Assembly: GCA_947685225.1 (NCBI GenBank)
Contig: CANTUV010000072.1
Coordinates: 3,720,001 to 3,784,000 of the forward strand
DNA length: 64,000 nt
Reading direction: 5' to 3'
Source of the DNA: Garcia nutans
Lineage: Eukaryota; Streptophyta; Magnoliopsida; Malpighiales; Euphorbiaceae
The notes beneath the pieces were generated by a model. The model saw only the letters and a program-made list of their open reading frames with translations, was not told the DNA's origin and ran no database searches. The position numbers were made by a program, and so were the translations under genes. Shown here one piece after another: positions 47,500 through 59,401 of this stretch (its first letter is position 1; each line of letters begins with the position of its first letter).

Positions 47500-48674
47500 A
47501 TTTTGGGTTCAAACACCCAAAATCAAATCAATTTTGGGTCTAAGTACCCAAATCAAATCTAATCTTGGGTCCAAGTACCCAAATAAAATCAATCTCGGGT
47601 CCAAGTACCAAATCCTGGGTCCAAGTACACAAATTCAATCAAATCTTGGGTCCAAGTACCCAAATCAAATTCAATCCAATCTTGGGTCCAAGTACCCAAT
47701 CTCGGGTCAAAGCACCCATTCCCGGGTCCAAGTACCCAAATCAATTCAAGCTCGGGTCCAAGTACCCAATCTCAGGGTCCAAGCACCCATTTTCGGGTCC
47801 AAGTACCCAAATCAAATTCAATCCAATCTCAGGTCCAAGTACCCAATCTCGGGTCCAAGTACCCAGATCAAATCAATTTCGGGTCCAAGTACCCAAATCA
47901 AATCTAATCTGGGGTCCAAGCACCCAATCTCGGGTCCAAGTGCCCAAATGAAATCAATCTCAGGTCCAAGTACCCAATCCTGGGACCAAGTACCCAAATT
48001 CAATCTAATCTTGGGTCCAGGTACCTAAATCAAATTCAATCCAATCTTGGGTACAAGTACCCAATCTCGGGTCCAAGTACCCAAATCAATTCAAGCTCGG
48101 GTTCAAGTACTCAATCTCGGGTCCAAGCACCCATTCTCGAGTCCAAGTACCCAAATCAATTCAAGCTCGGGTCTAAGTACCCAAATCAATTCAAGCTCGG
48201 GTCTAAAAACCCAAATCAATTCAAGCTCGGGTCCAAGTACCCAATCTCGGGTCCAAGCACCCATTCTCGGGTCCAAGTACCCATATCAATTCAAGCTCGG
48301 GGTTAAGTACCCAATCTCGGGTCCAAGCTCGGATCCAAGTACCCAATCTTGGGTCCAAGTACCCAATCTCTGGTCCAAGTACCCAAATCAATTCCAATCT
48401 TAGGTCCAAGTACCCAATCTCGGGTCCAAGCACCCATTCTCGAGTCCAAGTACCCAAATCAATTCAAGCTCAGGTCCAAGTACCTAAACCAAATTCAATC
48501 CAATCTTGGGTCCAAGTACCCAATCTTGGGTCCAAGTACCCAATCTCGGGTCCAAGTACCCAAATCAAATCCAATCTTGGGTCCAAGTGCCCAATCTCGG
48601 GTTCAAATACCCAATCTCGGGCCCAAGTACCCAAATCAAATCAATCTCCGGCCCAAGTAACCAAATCAAATCAA
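47500..48674 (+). repeat. GGGTCCAAGTACCCAA tandem array in G
   Basis: More than 40 copies of (T/C)GGGTCCAAGTACCCAA separated by short AT-rich linkers (AATCAAATTCAATCC, AATCAATTCAAGCTC), giving compound periods of about 20 and 37 bp. The core GGGT...ACCC is itself an inverted repeat. It is related to F's array at 51398..51738. The long open frames here are repeat artefacts. Confidence 0.88.
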
Positions 48675-50279
48675 GCTGATTTTTTGAGGGAGTAGAAAAA
48701 CGATTTAAACAATTCAAAGGCAAAAAGACTTGTCTTTGACCTTGTTCATCCAAGAAGCAATTTTTGGTGAAACTTACAAAATAAGGTTTGAATTCTTAAT
48801 TTCTTTTGTTTTTTTTTCACAATAGATTAATCATCACTTTGTTTCTTTTAATTCAAAAATTTTAGGACCTCAATTCACTTTTTCTAAGGCTTAAAAATCT
48901 TAAATCGTGGCTTTATTTTCTAAAAGTTTAAAGATATTAGTTTTATTTCTTCAAAACCCCAAAACTAAGATTTGCTTTCCAAATTATCAAAACTTTAATT
49001 TGTGATCTATTTCCTTCCAAAAATCCTAAAAACACCTTTTCTATTTATATAAACCTTAAATCGTTGGTCTACCTTCATAAAATTATAAAGTGATTTTTCC
49101 AAACTCTAAAAATTAATGCATTCCCCGAAACTTTAAATAAAAAATCCTAAAACCCCTAATTCAACTTCCAAAACTCAAAATAGTAAACCCTAACCCCTTT
49201 AAAACCTTAAACCCTAATTTTTTCTAAACCCTAATCCTTTAAAACTTTAAAAACCATAAAAACATAAATATTTTAATTTCACACGGTAAGCTTGAAACCA
49301 CAAATCAAAAGTAATTTAAAGTGTTCAAATCCTAGTTTCATGATATCACCATTCAAACACTAATTTGGTTAATCAAAGAACTTTATCAACCTTTTAAAAC
49401 ATAAAATCCTCAATCTATTTTAATTCTCTTAAAGTCATAGTAGCCAAATTCCATTCAATCCAAAACCCTAAACACATGAAATAAAGGACCCAAAATGGAA
49501 ACAGTAGCTATAATTTAAATTTTTATTTGCCTTATTCAATTTTATATTTGATTATGCTTTGATTTATTTTATATGCTTTAATTTATTTAAGTTCAATGCT
49601 TGGTTCATTTAATTTATCATGGATGGATGTTTACTTTCTATTGATATTTAATAACTTTGATGAATGATTTATTTATGATGAATGATTATTTACTTTTATC
49701 AATTTATTTAGATTTCCAAATGTTGTAAGAGGTATGTTTCCACTTGTTGGATACCTCATTAGTTAAATATCATGTAATTTAATTTGCTTTTCTATTTTAG
49801 AACCTATGTAAAGGACATGTTTCTACCTTTCAGTGGGTGTCCTATTTAGGCATGTGATGTAAGGACATGTTTCCATCTTCGGATGGGTGTCCATTTATTT
49901 GTTTTGCTTGGACCTTGCTCTAATTTTAATATATTGATGCTTTCTTATTATTGTGTGTAATATGGATAATGTTGTTACATTTAAGAATTTTATAATATTA
50001 AGACCTATAAAGGAGGCCAGTTCCAATGAACCGGGGGTTGTGGGGGTGCTGGGCCATTTCTCACCTTCCCCACACGTACCCAACTTTTCGAACCCATTAA
50101 GGGGTTGGGGATTCCTTAGGAATCGAGTCATCCACCCCTTTCTTTTTTCCCAGCCTGTCCGGGTGGCTACTCCATTTTCTCAGGACTTAGGTCTGTCTTC
50201 TCTAAGGTCCCAAGCCTAAACAGTGCCGAAGTCGTAAGAACCATTTCACCAGGAGTGGGGGTGAAAATCCCCGCTCACA
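48675..50279 (+). repeat. Element G 3' LTR, 5'-truncated
   Basis: It begins inside the LTR at AAGCTGATTTTTTGAGGGAG, with the U3 part and polypurine tract missing. It ends CCCGCTCACA. The internal primer-site-like sequence is changed to TGGCTACTCCA (50164..50174). Confidence 0.85.
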
Positions 50280-50557
50280 GGCGGTGTAATGGGCATTTCA
50301 TCCAACGCTGTTTTTCGGCGACGAATTTTTTCTTCACCGATTTTTTTGTTGCAGATTTTTATTTTTATTTATTTGTTTGTTATTTTTATTTTCATTTTTT
50401 ATTAATTATAAAAACTAAATACTAAGACAAATATTATTCAATTAAGATAACACAAAAATTATTTTGGGCTAATTAATATATATTGGACAACACAAAAATT
50501 ATTTTGGACTAATTAAAATATATTAGAACGGACTGGGTCAAAAATTAAGGGTCTACA

Positions 50558-50570
50558 ATTTGCCTCCTGC
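50558..50570 (-). promoter_or_regulatory. Polypurine tract of element F
   Basis: On the minus strand CAGGAGGCAAAT abuts TGTAGACCC, parallel to element E's tract. Confidence 0.75.
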
Positions 50571-50639
50571 TTGAACGATCTGAGACGTTAGTAAAAGAGA
50601 GTGAAAAGCAATAAGACTTATTTTTAAGATGGTTTAGGT

Positions 50640-51125
50640 TTTGGGTTCTGGACCCGGTTTGAGTCCTGGACTCAAAGAATAATTTTAGGTTTTGGAGTTA
50701 TGTGTAATTTGGGTTCTGGACGCGAACTAAGTTCTAGACTTAGAATAGATTCTAGGTTCTAGACCTAAGGAAAATTTGGGTTCTGGACCCGAGCTAAGTT
50801 CTAGACTTAGAAGAGATTTTAGGTTCTGGACCTAAGGATAATTTAGGTTCTGGACCCAAGCTAAGTTCTGGACTTAGGAGAGATTCTAGGTTCTGGACCT
50901 AAGGATAATCTGGGTTCTAGACCCGAGCTAAGTTCTGGACTTAAAATAGATTCTAGGTTCTGGACCTAAGGAAAATTTGGGTTCTGGACCCGAGCTGAGT
51001 TCTGGACTTAGAAGAGATTTTAGTTTCTGGACCTAAGGATAATTTGGGTTCTAGACCCGAGCTAAGTTCTGGACTTAGAAGAGATTATAGGTTCTAAACC
51101 TAAGGATAATTTGGGTTCTGGACCT
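50640..51125 (-). repeat. 67-bp tandem array in F 3'UTR
   Basis: Starts at GTTCTGGAC (50713, 50780, 50847) show a 67-bp period. The complement matches E's 67-bp array, so the family was inherited or exchanged between E and F. Confidence 0.88.
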
Positions 51126-51397
51126 GAGAGATTTGGATACTCGATCCTAAATGGATTTGGATACTCGATCCTAACTGGATTTTGATACTCGATCCAAACT
51201 GGATTTGGATACTCGATCCTAAACTGGATTGTGATACTCGATCCTAAATGGATTTGGATACTCGATCCTAAATTGGGTTTGGATACTCAATCATAAATTG
51301 GATTGGGATACTGGATCCTAAACTGGATTTGGATACTCGATCCTAAATTGGATTGGGATACTCGATCCTAAAATAAATTGGGATGCTTGATCCTAAC
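51126..51397 (-). repeat. GGATACTCGATCC tandem array in F 3'UTR
   Basis: About ten units of 24 to 28 bp with TTTGGATACTCGATCCTAAA. This array is absent from G (deleted) and from the visible part of E. Confidence 0.88.
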
Positions 51398-51738
51398 TTG
51401 ATTTGATTTGGGTACTTGGACCTGAGATTGATTTGATTTGGGTACTTGGACCCGAGATTGGGTACTTGGACTGAAGACTGAATTTAATTTGAGTATTTAA
51501 ACCCGAGATTGAATTTGATTTGGGTACTTGGACCCGAGATTGGATTGAATTTGGGTGCTTACACCTGAGACTGAATTTGATTTGGATACTTGGACCCGAG
51601 ATTGAATTTGATTTGGGTACTTGGACCTGAGATTGAACTGAATTTGGGTGCTTGGACCCGAGACTGAATTTGATTTGGATACTTGGACCCAATTGGACCT
51701 GAGATTGAACTGAATTTGGGTGCTTGGACCCGAGACTG
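51398..51738 (-). repeat. GGGTACTTGGACCCGAGA tandem array in F 3'UTR
   Basis: About eleven units of GGGTACTTGGACCYGAGATT plus AT-rich linker. It is the counterpart of G's array at 47500. Confidence 0.88.
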
Positions 51739-51784
51739 AGTTTGACTATCCTTTTATCAGTTGAGAAATTTGACTGCTCCGGCT

Positions 51785-52075
51785 ATTCTATGCATTGTGG
51801 TTCTTCACCCTCAAAATGGATCTTCATCGTTGGACCTTGGATCTTCATCCTTAGCACCAAATCTTCACCTTTGAAAATGGATCTTCATCCTTGGAGATCA
51901 GATCTTCACCCTTATAAATGGATCTTCATCCTTTGAGATCGGGTCTTCACCCTTGAAAATGGATCTGCATCCTTTGGACTTTGGGTTTTCACCCATTGAA
52001 ATTGGATCTTCATCCTTGGAATCAGGTCTTCACCTTTGAAAGTGGATCTTTACCCACTGGAGGTCGGGCCTTTAC
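51785..52075 (-). repeat. GGATCTTCATCC / TCTTCACCC tandem array in F 3'UTR
   Basis: About seven units alternating ATGGATCTTCATCCTT and GATCAGATCTTCACC. It is the counterpart of G's array at 46961. Confidence 0.88.
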
Positions 52076-54582
52076 CCCGGCTTCAGCTCTTTTAGCTGAA
52101 CTGATCTTTTGTCTTCATTCTTTTGAGAATTATAATTTTCTTCTTCTTTTTTCATTCTTTTTTGTTCTTCCTTTGCACTTTAATAAAAAAATTCAGCCCT
52201 TTTTATCTAGCCTTCATATCCTCTCCTTGCCCCCTCCTGTGTAGGCTCAAACCAAAGAATTTTTCCATGCAAGCTTTGATTGATGCTTTTGTTGTCTAGT
52301 TCTTTGCACAAGCACACATTTCTTCTCTTTGAAAAATTACTGGAGCTTTCTCAAGCAATGGGTTTCCATGCCCCCCTGATTTGATATCTTCTTTGGATTC
52401 TTTACTTCACAGAGTGTTTGCTGTTCACTTGGACAAAGAATGGACAATACAAGACAAGAAAGTGCGGTGTGATATGCTCATGTATGCATGATATGCATGA
52501 ATAATACTTACAGCCGTTCCCGTCGACTTACAGACCGAGGTTAATAGCTGAAATGTTCTCATAGATTTCTTCCAGATGCTCATTCAGGTCTTGATTTGGA
52601 GTGACAAAATGCTTTGTATTTATGACTTTTATCTTCAAGACGTTGAAAATATGAATAATGGAGGCCCCAAACAGTAGAGATACATCCATTTCAAATTATG
52701 ATTAACTATGTCAATTGGTAGATTCTTCATAACCTTGCCAATAATTATTTCCTCTACTCAATGTGTCCTTTGAGGTTCGACAGTTCAACATACTCCCCTT
52801 AACTTGAAGGTTTCATGTGACGAAAACATTTTTTTCATTTTTTTTTAATTTTTATTTTGAAATCAAATGTTGGCTTTGCCAAATCGATGTTAATGTACCT
52901 CGGGACTTGATTTTTCCAAATTAACATATCTATAACATGACAACCCTAATTACCATACTAAACTCGGGAATTATTTCTATTTAAGCAAGAACTATTACAC
53001 TTCAGATAGGCACATACACATTACTTGGCCAAAGGTCTCATTGAGTTTAAATATTGTCCATCTCATATGCATGCTTATTCAAACTATCTCCACTAATAGA
53101 CTCTACCTACCAAGAGAGATCAACAGGTCTTTGATAGGCTTGAAATGGGGTCTACAAGGGACATAGGTTAAAGTGAAGGCCATTTTGAGATTGGAGCTAG
53201 TGTGAGACAATGGACAAACTCTACTACTATAAATTTCTTGTTTAAACTTTAGGCAGCTGGGAGCAATCTTGCTAGACTCAAAATTCCTCCTATCTTCTCG
53301 GCATTAGTATGGATCTTGATTGAGACATTCTTTGCCTTTACAAAAAATTTTGTTACCCAAATTCGTTTCTTTTCTTCTTCTCCCTTTTCTTTCTTTTTCT
53401 TTTTCTTACTCTCCTTTTCTTTGAGCATTTTATCATTTTGTCCTTCTTCCTTATAGGACTGTCAAGTACAGAACTTTCAAGAACTGAATGGTCTTTCTCC
53501 TTTTTGTTTGATTTTGATCGAATCTTTGGATGAGTTGGACCAATTCAAGTCAAAATATCCTTATGAACCAATTGGAAGCTTTTTGCTGCATTAGGTAAAA
53601 GAGAACTCAGTTGGCTTTTTGAACTGCCTTTTTAGGTTTTATTTCTTTTTTTTCCTCTTTGTTTTCTCCTTTTGTTCTCTTCTCTTTTCTCTTTTCTTTT
53701 ATTTTCTTTCTTTTTTTCTTTCTTTTTTTTTTCCTTTCTTTTTCTTTCTTTCTTTCCTTTTTTGGTTCTAGCTCAAACAGAGTTGTCTTGTTTGTACCAA
53801 CTTAGGTTTCCAATAATGGATGAGTGGAGAGGTATAAATCTTCTTTAATAGGGATAAATCATTTGTTACTCTGATGTTGCCTTGATATATTTGAGATATT
53901 AGGAAAACTTCAAAAAAAAACATCAACTACCCTTATGGTCTTGAGAACTTCAACTATCTTTATGGTCTTGAGAACTTCAACTATCCTCATGATCTTGACT
54001 AATCATTGCTTTCTTTGATCTTCTTGCCTCTTCCTCTTTGTGATCATAAGGCTTGTCAAAAGTATCATAATAGCTCAGGCTAGGTTGTTCGTGTTTGTAA
54101 GCCAATGGAAAGAAAGCTAAAATTTTATGCAGGCTCAATGGGACAACTAGGGATTGATATTTAATAGGGTGGATACAAGTTGTTGGCTAACCAAACAATG
54201 CCTAGATCATCTCTCCCTTAAATAAGCAGAGTTTAATTTCACCTCGAAAGTTTATCAAAGCATGTTCTAAGACTGACTAGGACCTAGAAAAAGATAATTA
54301 TGCAGGAGCCCTCTCTAAGTAAGCATATACAACTCAATGCTATAGAGCAATTCCCTCATCTAGTAAAGTCATTCAAGTCATGATGCATATACACATTAAT
54401 TTATGAATATCAAGCTAGATTCCTCATCGGTTGAGCACCAAAATGAACAAAGAGCAACAAAAATTTTGATGAAAGTAATTTATTCAAACAAATTTAAACT
54501 TGAAAAATAAGATTGTTCCAATTAAATATTAAGGAAAGTAAAATTGAAAAGCAACATTCAAGTTAAGGAAAGTTTGTTGAGT
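52076..54582 (-). mobile_element. Element F non-coding region between gag and the arrays
   Basis: Where pol would be expected there is no RT, RNase H, protease or integrase similarity in any frame. The region includes a long pyrimidine-rich stretch at 53630..53770 (purine-rich in the transcript). Part of it is shared with G. Confidence 0.8.
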
Positions 54583-55146
54583 TTAAGCTTCTTTTCCTTT
54601 CACATCTTCAACATTTCCATCTTGAAAAGATGATAAAACAAAATCTTCTTCCAATCCTTTTCCCACCATGAAGGTTGCTAGTGGTGGCATTCTTCCAAAT
54701 TTAGGCAAAGGGTTGTTCTTGATATTAGGCTTATCTGGCTCGGGCAGCTTACCACTATCAATCAAATCTTGGATCTCATGCCTTAGACAAGCACATTTAT
54801 CTATTTCATGCCCCCTCATTTGATGAAATTGACAGAAGGCCTCGGCATTGAAGTTTGGTGGCAGTGGATTATGTAAAGGTCGAGGAGCTAACGGTTGTAA
54901 CAACCCTTTCTTTTGCAGCTTGCTAAAAACCCAAGATAAAGGTTTCCCCAATTTTGAGAAATGTCTTTTATTTCCTTGATCGGTCGCATTAACATCAACT
55001 TCTTTTTGCGTGCTTTGATTGCTAGGCTGAAAACTCCCTTTATCATTTCTTCTTATTGAAAAGCGATTTGTCTCCCTTTCCCACTCTTCAATTTGTAGAC
55101 TAGCTTGGAGAAGATCTTTGAAATCCCTTATAAGGGTGTGAGGCAT
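54583..55146 (-). pseudogene. gag: Element F gag, C-terminal part
   Basis: 187 codons after a frameshift. The frame begins LIRDFKDLLQASLQIEEWERETN and includes a basic Ser/Thr/Gln-rich stretch and FCQFHQMRGHEIDKCACLRHEIQDLI. That C-x2-H...H-x4-C pattern is the atypical zinc-binding block of Tat/Ogre-type Gag. The frame ends with an acidic tail and stop at 54583. It probably served RNA packaging. No protease follows. Confidence 0.8.
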
Positions 55147-55222
55147 CCTTTCACGATCATCCTTATTTGATTAGATTCGTTGGGCCTTTTCTTGAGCAAA
55201 GCGGCCTTATTTCTCCATTGTT
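55147..55222 (-). pseudogene. gag: Element F gag, frameshifted middle
   Basis: Between the two longer frames, a third frame reads KQWRNKAALLKKRPN, continuing the capsid. Two frameshifts therefore break a once-continuous gag. Confidence 0.7.
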
Positions 55223-56113
55223 TCAATAGTCTGCAAAATTCTCATTTGGCCTTTGTCTTATGGACTCCACTTCCATTAAGGTAACTTCCATCTCAACATT
55301 ATACCCATATTGTTGGATGAAAGCCTTGTATAGTAGATCCCAACTCTTTTGTGTTCCTTCTTCCAAGGTATTGAACAAATTTTGGACAATAGGGTCCAAT
55401 GAGAGCATGAAGTACCTTAGAGTTTGAGCCTTAGTAGCTTGAGTAGACTGCATGGCAGTGATATACTGCTTCACATGGAGATGAGGATTATCAGTTCCAT
55501 CAAACTTCACGAAAGATGGCATCTTGAAATTGTATGGAACTTCTTCATCTAGCTCAAATAATTTGTCAACTTCGGACATTTCTTCGGTTTTTAGTTTCTT
55601 CTCAAATTTCTTTTCTAAGTCCGCAATCATCTTTTCAACATCAGAAGTTTCGATTTTCTTCATAGCTGATCTTTCAACAATTTTTGGTTCTTTCTTCTTG
55701 TCTTGAGCATCTTGGTAGTATTGAGCCCAATCATCATCATCATCAATGATCACCTTTTCATCATCAAAAACTACTTCACCAACTTTAGTCTTCCCTTTGT
55801 CCCTTGGCTTCTTGGTGCTAGCAGATGCTTCGGCGTGATTTTCTAAAATTGCAGTCAATTGGTTCTTCATGGTCTTAGCTAGGGCCTCTTTTATTTCTTT
55901 CATCTTGGCATTGAGGGCTTCATCCACCATTCTTTGAATTTGTTCGGGATCCATTGCTTTTGGTGACCAAGTGATTGAGTCGTTACTAGCTTTTTCGCTT
56001 TTGACGTAGGTCAGATTGTCATAAGCTTTTGGACTGTCGTAATCTAGGGCTGTGAGCCAGAGAGGATCAATGATATGAGATGCAAATGTATGTATGTATG
56101 CAAGTATGCACAA
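55223..56113 (-). pseudogene. gag: Element F gag, N-terminal part
   Basis: The frame contains an N-terminal charged coiled-coil-like region (MDPEQIQRMVDEALNAKMKEI), an Asp- and Lys-rich segment, then the capsid start VPYNFKMPSFVKFDGTDNPHLHVKQYITAM and the LMEVESIRQRPNENFADY block, all typical of Tat/Ogre Gag. The natural start is probably the internal Met of MDPEQ (55953..55955) rather than the first ATG. It stops at 55223 by frameshift. Confidence 0.85.
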
Positions 56114-57122
56114 ACAATTAACAAAGAAAGATAATTAGGACGCTCCTTCCAACCTTATAACATCCACATACAAATGGCTAGTCTCTTTTCCTAGGTATAT
56201 GGTTGACAAAATACCAACATGGGGTACCTTATTTTTGAATATTTCCCTCGGACGTTTCAATCATTAGTTGTATTTTCTAAAATGGAAATTAGTTCATAAT
56301 AATTCCCATTAATTAGATTTTAATCCATTTAACCAACTAAAGTAGTTTTTATGCTATATTGGATTAAAACTAAATTAAGAGGTTTATTATAAAAAGAGTT
56401 CTCACTTGAAAAAGTAACTAATGATTCATGCCAAAAACAACCCATGATTAATTATTCTTAGTATAAACTAGGCTCACAATTGATTTTTAGTATTCCGTAA
56501 TTGACTTAAATAATTTGCAAGCTCTTTGTAAAAAAAGGTTGGATGAAAATAATTTTGTTTCTAAGCCCATTGTAAAAAGATTTTAGAAAATTTGGATTTT
56601 GGGCTTTGTATTTGGGTCAAGAAAAAAAGTATTTTTGATTTGTTTTTTAGAAAAGTTTTATGTCCAAAGACCACTTTAAAAAGTTTTGAAAATAGTTTTG
56701 GTCTTTCAGACTTTAAAGAAAAATTTATTTTGAGCTTACAATGTACTTAGGTCATATTAGAAAAAGAACAAACCAAATAAGCCATGATTTAAGCCAAGAT
56801 AAATTAACCATAGTCAAACTACTTGCATTTGGGGTAAAACCTAAGGAAAGTAACTAGGACAATTACATGAGCTTTAGTCTTTGGGTTGAAAGGCTTAGGA
56901 TCCCATAGCAAGTATATACCAAATGGTACGAGGCTACGAGTGGTTATGCCATGCTCGATCTCCATACCTTGAGTGAAAGTATGGTATCCCTTACATAACA
57001 CAACACGGGTAACACGGGCGTCCTAACTCACGCACACGATGCAATATAATATGATGCAATGGATAATATCATTATAAGAAAGAATAGAATAATATAAAGA
57101 CCAACGGAATCAACTTCTCTTA
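56114..57122 (-). mobile_element. Element F 5' leader
   Basis: About 1 kb between primer site and gag, AT-rich, with no supported reading frame. Long leaders are usual in Tat/Ogre elements, which can carry a reading frame upstream of gag; none is evident here. Confidence 0.7.
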
Positions 57123-57140
57123 TCCCCAGTGGAGTCGCCA
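57123..57140 (-). promoter_or_regulatory. Primer binding site of element F (Tat/Ogre type)
   Basis: On the minus strand TGGCGACTCCACTGGGGA lies one base after the LTR end. From memory this matches the tRNA-Arg-type primer site of Ogre/Tat elements. Confidence 0.8.
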
Positions 57141-57141
57141 T

Positions 57142-59396
57142 TGTGAGCGGGAATTTTTGCCCCCACTCTAGGTGGAATGGTTCTTGCGACTTCGGCACTC
57201 TTTAAGCTCGGGGCCTTAGAGAACACGGACCTAGGTCCGAAGAAAATGGAGTTGCCACCCAGACGGGCCAGGAAAAAAGAAAGGGGTGGATGACTCGATT
57301 CATAAGGAATCCCAACCCCCTAATGGGTTTGAAAAGTTGGGTACGTGTGGGGAAGGTGAGAAATGGCCCAACACCCCCACAACGCCTGGTTCATTGGAAC
57401 CGGCCTCCTTTACAGGTCTTAATATTATAAAGTTCTTAAGTATAACAATATTCTCCATATTACAGACAACAATTGAAATAAAGCATCGTTAGATTAAAAT
57501 CAAAGCAATGTCCAAGCAAAACAAATAAACGGACACCCATCCGAAGATGGAAACATGCCCTTACATCATTCATGTCTAAACTAATAGGACACCCACCAAA
57601 AGGTAGAAACATGTCCTTTACATTGGTCTAAAATATAAGCAATTTAAATTACATAGAACTTAATTAATGAGGTACCAACAAAGTGGAAACATACCTCTTA
57701 CAACACTTGGAGATCAAAATAAATCGATAAAAGTAAATAACCATTCATAATAAATAAATCATTCATCAAAGATATTAAACAAAATATAAAATAAACATTC
57801 ATCCATGATAAATTAAATAAAGCATTGCAAATAAATCAAAGCATATAATGAACTACATAATTAAATATAGTAAGCAAAGATATAAATTAGGGTTATTGTT
57901 TCTATTTAACACTCTTTAATTAATATTTAAGATTTTGGGATTTTAATATATTAAGGTTCATGCTACTGTAAGTTTTAAAGGAATTGAAATGGATTAAAGT
58001 TTTATAATTTAAGAGATTAATAAAGTTCTTTGATTAACCAAATTAGTGTTTGAGGGGTCAAATCATGAAATTAGGGTTTGGATACTTTAAAACATTAGGT
58101 TTATGATTATTAGTTACTGGATTGTTGTTTTTAGGCTTACTATGTTTGAATTTTAATATTTAGGTTTATAAGGTTTTAGAGTTTTAAGGATTAGGGTTTA
58201 GAAATATTAGGGTTTACGATTTTTGGGGGAGTTTAGGGTTTAAGAAAACTTGGGTTTAAGGTTAGCTGGTTTGGGGTTACTGTCTTGGTTTTGAAGTTGA
58301 ATTAGGGTTTTTAGTGTTTCAGAGAATGTATTTGATTTTAGAATTTGGAAAAACAATTTACAGTTTTATAAAGCTTTATGTGATTTTTAGAAGCTGTAAG
58401 GTAAATTTAGAATTGGAAAACCGATTAGGGTTTTGGGGAAAATGATTTAAGGTTTTGGAAAGTTGGAAAGTAGATTAGGGTTTTAATATTTTGAAGAAAC
58501 AGAAAAATAATTTTAGGGTTTTTGAAAATAGAAGAGACGATTTAAGATTTTATGCTTTAAAAGAAGTAAGTTAGGGTTCTAAGGTTTTTAGAATCAAAAG
58601 AAACAATTTAATGGTTCAAGCTACTGTAAAGAAAAAAAGAGATTATATATTCATACCTTCGTTTGTTCGATCCACCAAAAATTGCTTCTTGGATGAATAA
58701 GAACAAAGGCAAGATAGTTGCCTTTGATGAATTGATTGCTTGCTTATTCTTCTCTCAAAAAGTCCGATTGTTTTCACCGCCAAAAAGAATTTTTTTAAAG
58801 TCCGATCTCCCTTCAAAGTTTTTCCTTTGATCATCCTCCTTTTCTGTGTTGTGTTTAGTCTTATTTATAGAAAATTTCAATGATTAATCTTAATTGTTTA
58901 CGGAATTTATCATTAATTAGGAATAGGAAACCGAAACCAAATAGAATTTGGATTCGGAAAAAATTATGTCGGAAAAATTTTGCTAGTGAAAAAAATTGCT
59001 GTGGAAAAATTTTGCTGGCAAAAAAAAACTGCTGCAGGCTGCTGCGAGGATTGCCATGGAAATTTGTGAGCTGGGCGGCATACTGGACATTTCGCCCGCA
59101 GGACTTTCCTGCCAGCAAAATGGCCCACGGCCATTTCGTCCAACACTAATTTTCGGCGACGAATTTTTTTATCGTCGATTTTTCCATCACAGATTTTTAT
59201 TTTTATTTATTTGTTTATTATTATTATTTTTCATTTTTTATTAATTATGAAAACTAAATACTAAGACAAATATTATTCAATTAAGATAACACAAAAATTA
59301 TTTTGGACTAATTAAATTATATTGGACAACACAAAAATTATTTTGGACTAATTAAAATATATTGGACCGGACTGGGCCAAAAATTAAGGGTCTACA
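57142..59396 (-). repeat. Element F 5' LTR
   Basis: 2255 bp, TGTAGACCC...CCGCTCACA on the minus strand. TATA-like box at 58862..58869 (minus). It contains many TTAGGGTTT-like words and a decayed version of E's palindrome at about 59088..59126. Confidence 0.92.
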
Positions 59397-59401
59397 AGGG
59401 G

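Larger units (their letters stand above)
44017..50279 (+). mobile_element. Element G: internally deleted Tat/Ogre-like LTR retrotransposon
   Basis: Complete outer ends (TGTAGACC...CCGCTCACA) with GGCGG duplications, but the inside is rearranged. The first LTR stops at about 45460 and runs into 3' internal sequence homologous to F's (reverse complement of about 53510 down to 52260). Two tandem arrays follow, then a jump at about 48675 into the middle of the second LTR. Primer site, gag, pol, polypurine tract and the start of the second LTR are missing. Two deletions explain this. Confidence 0.85.
42073..50557 (-). repeat. Element F 3' LTR, split by element G
   Basis: LTR sequence at 42073..44016 and 50285..50557 totals about 2.22 kb and matches 57142..59396. 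It contains the TATA-like box (43812..43819 minus), TTAGGG-like words and a primer-site-like TGGCGACTCCA (42178..42188 minus). Confidence 0.9.
42073..59396 (-). mobile_element. Element F: gag-only Tat/Ogre-like LTR retrotransposon, interrupted by element G
   Basis: On the minus strand the order is LTR (59396..57142), primer site (57140..57123), leader, broken gag (56113..54583), a long non-coding stretch, four classes of 3'UTR tandem array, polypurine tract, and LTR (50557..42073 with G inside). No protease, RT or integrase is present, and without G it is about 11 kb. It is a non-autonomous relative of E. AGGGG duplications fix its ends. Confidence 0.9.

Noticed and set aside
47534..48660. 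Several open frames of 100 to 164 codons
   Set aside because: They follow the GGGTCCAAGTACCC array in multiple frames and both strands, giving Gly-Pro-Ser-Thr repeats. Repeat artefact.
53630..53770. Pyrimidine-rich run as a polypurine tract of another element
   Set aside because: No LTR terminus abuts it; it lies inside F's non-coding interior and is shared in position with G's purine run.
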